Part shown: in pieces, positions 62,776-64,000 of the stretch
Numbering within the stretch: position 1 is the first letter of the stretch
Layout: each line of letters starts with the position of its first letter
The notes under the pieces: generated by a model
What the model saw: only the letters and a program-made list of their open reading frames with translations
Told to the model about the DNA's origin: nothing
The model's database searches: none
Assembly: GCA_014155875.1 (NCBI GenBank)
Contig: JACEFZ010021758.1
Location: 50,916 to 114,915, forward strand
Reading direction: 5' to 3'
DNA from: Cepaea nemoralis
Lineage: Eukaryota; Mollusca; Gastropoda; Stylommatophora; Helicidae
DNA length: 64,000 nucleotides
Program-made: the position numbers and the translations under genes

Positions 62776-64000
62776 ATGGCAAAATCCTAAAATAACTACA
62801 GCCGAACTGAGGGCCAACGGGGGGGCAAATTGGGGTTTGCTGGGTCCGAGCTAACGGATTACATACAAGAAAGAGAGCGAGAGTTTCGTCAAGCGGAAAG
62901 GGAGGAGGGGGAAGGCCCAGTTGGAAGCAAAGAAGGGGGGGAGCGTAAGGCCAGTTGGATGCAGAAGAAAGCCACAAGATCAGAGAACATGAATACCGCA
63001 TGAAAGAGCTAGAAATCAAGACACAAACTAAGGGAGAAATAGATGGAGTGGAAGGGGAAAATTTTCTTCATCTGGTGCAACCCATATGAGTGGACATGGT
63101 TACCATGCCCCTGAAGTTTCCCTTAGCTGTCTACGATCATTTTAAGGAACCCCCTTTGACCAGTACCATCTCGTTTCGAAAAAATGTCAGTCGCTATGGG
63201 GCTGGATCGGAGCAGATGGGCTCTTAAATTTTCCCCGGGGTTAATCGGTTCGGGATTCGGAAAGTGTACACACGCTTACCACCCGGACAGGAAAAAAATT
63301 ACCAAAGGGAAATTTAAAAAACCCCTTTGATGAAGCATTTTGCATCAAAGCACAAAAAAGTATAGGAAGAAGTTTAGATCGTCTAGACGAGAGCCGGAAA
63401 CTATTCGCCGCCTACAGTCTGAGGCTGAAATCCTATCTCCAGAAATGGATGGACTTGGCAGAATTCAAGAGGGGGTTATGAGAGTCTCGAAGAGATGATG
63501 GAGGTAGACCAAATGCGAAAGCAAAAAGTCGAAACCTCTCAGAACCCTTTTTGGGGGAACAAGGGGGGGAACGGATTGATGTTGTGAATAAGCTGGCGGA
63601 AAGATTCGTGGAAAGTACATGGTTTAAACGGAGGAACTAAGTACACAACCAAAGGTCAGGGGAAAACCAGAGAAAAAGGGAAACCTTAAAAATGGGGGAA
63701 AGGGGAAAAAAAATGGGGGAACCTTATATTAAAGCACACAGAGGGGAAAAGTTCAAGGGGGAAGGGGGAAGGTAGGAAACCAAAGCACCTCGAATTTCCC
63801 AAGCGAAAAGACAGTGGCTGAGAAGTGGGGGTTCGGGTTTTTTAAGGGGGCCCTTCTCACAACACCAAAAACTGCAGATCGAAAACCCAAAAGTTTTTCT
63901 TCGGGAGGGGATTTCAAAGTGATTCCTACATTTTGGTGGTTTTACAGACAAGGCTGAGGCGGCGGGAAGGGGGGAAGGGGAAAAAAAAGGACACAAAGGA
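62776..64000 (+). pseudogene. second gag copy, heavily disrupted, cut by the window end
   Basis: From 'atggcaaaatcctaaaataa' the sequence repeats the first gag region (57541-58690) up to the end of the window, including the first zinc-knuckle region near 63815-63890. Indels occur every few tens of bases and no frame is kept. It follows directly from the second LTR, so the order is LTR, internal, LTR, internal. Confidence 0.8.

Overview
The window is eukaryotic, AT-rich and dominated by transposable elements. No complete host protein-coding gene can be supported. Organism: an invertebrate animal. A lophotrochozoan, probably a mollusc, is a guess based on the mix of many tRNA-derived SINE families, RTE/I-type LINEs, mariner and hAT elements and dense minisatellites. 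Nothing in the window proves the taxon. Family names used here (SINE-A to SINE-E, RTE-1, LINE-R, LINE-Z, repeat F) are local labels, not database names.

Layout. 0-17 kb: scattered LINE 3' fragments, tRNA-derived SINEs and microsatellites. 18-20.4 kb: a long decayed LINE open reading frame (LINE-Z) ending in a C-terminal zinc finger. 22-24.9 kb: LINE and SINE remnants and two minisatellites. 25-27.5 kb: a young RTE-like LINE with one nonsense codon, and a second short copy inserted in a minisatellite with an 11-bp target-site duplication. 28-29.3 kb: a SINE-in-SINE composite and a clean 495-bp hAT-type MITE with an exact 8-bp duplication. 30.7-32.4 kb: a chimeric SINE and two minisatellites. 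33.7-36.7 kb: a duplicated LINE fragment with expanded T/G tracts, and more SINEs. 37.7-40.4 kb: a 53-bp satellite of about 52 copies that appears to come from the RTE-1 3' end. 40.9-46.4 kb: a block bounded by an inverted repeat. It holds an I-type LINE with RNase H nested inside an RTE-1 copy, both with target-site duplications, followed by a 293-bp structured repeat carrying a very convincing type I hammerhead ribozyme (45125-45179). 48.3-49.1 kb: a 64-bp minisatellite. 51.2-52.9 kb: a mariner element (DD34D triad) with a SINE inside it. 53.3-55.1 kb: the only stretch that may hold host-derived sequence, namely a candidate first exon and a possible retrocopy. 55.46-64 kb: a Ty3/Gypsy-like LTR element that keeps gag, protease and the two ends of integrase but lacks reverse transcriptase, RNase H and the integrase core, followed by a second LTR that runs directly into a second gag.

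How the parts work together. The autonomous elements (RTE-1, LINE-R, LINE-Z, the I-type LINE, mariner) are all broken in this window. The SINEs are non-autonomous, and SINE-B shares its 3' end with LINE-R, which points to LINE-R as its mobilising partner. The most notable signal is the hammerhead ribozyme in a self-complementary, partly tandem repeat, an arrangement like that of animal retrozymes or Penelope-type elements. Sequence from about 59.9 kb to the end carries many homopolymer-type discrepancies against its own first copy and should be treated as low quality.
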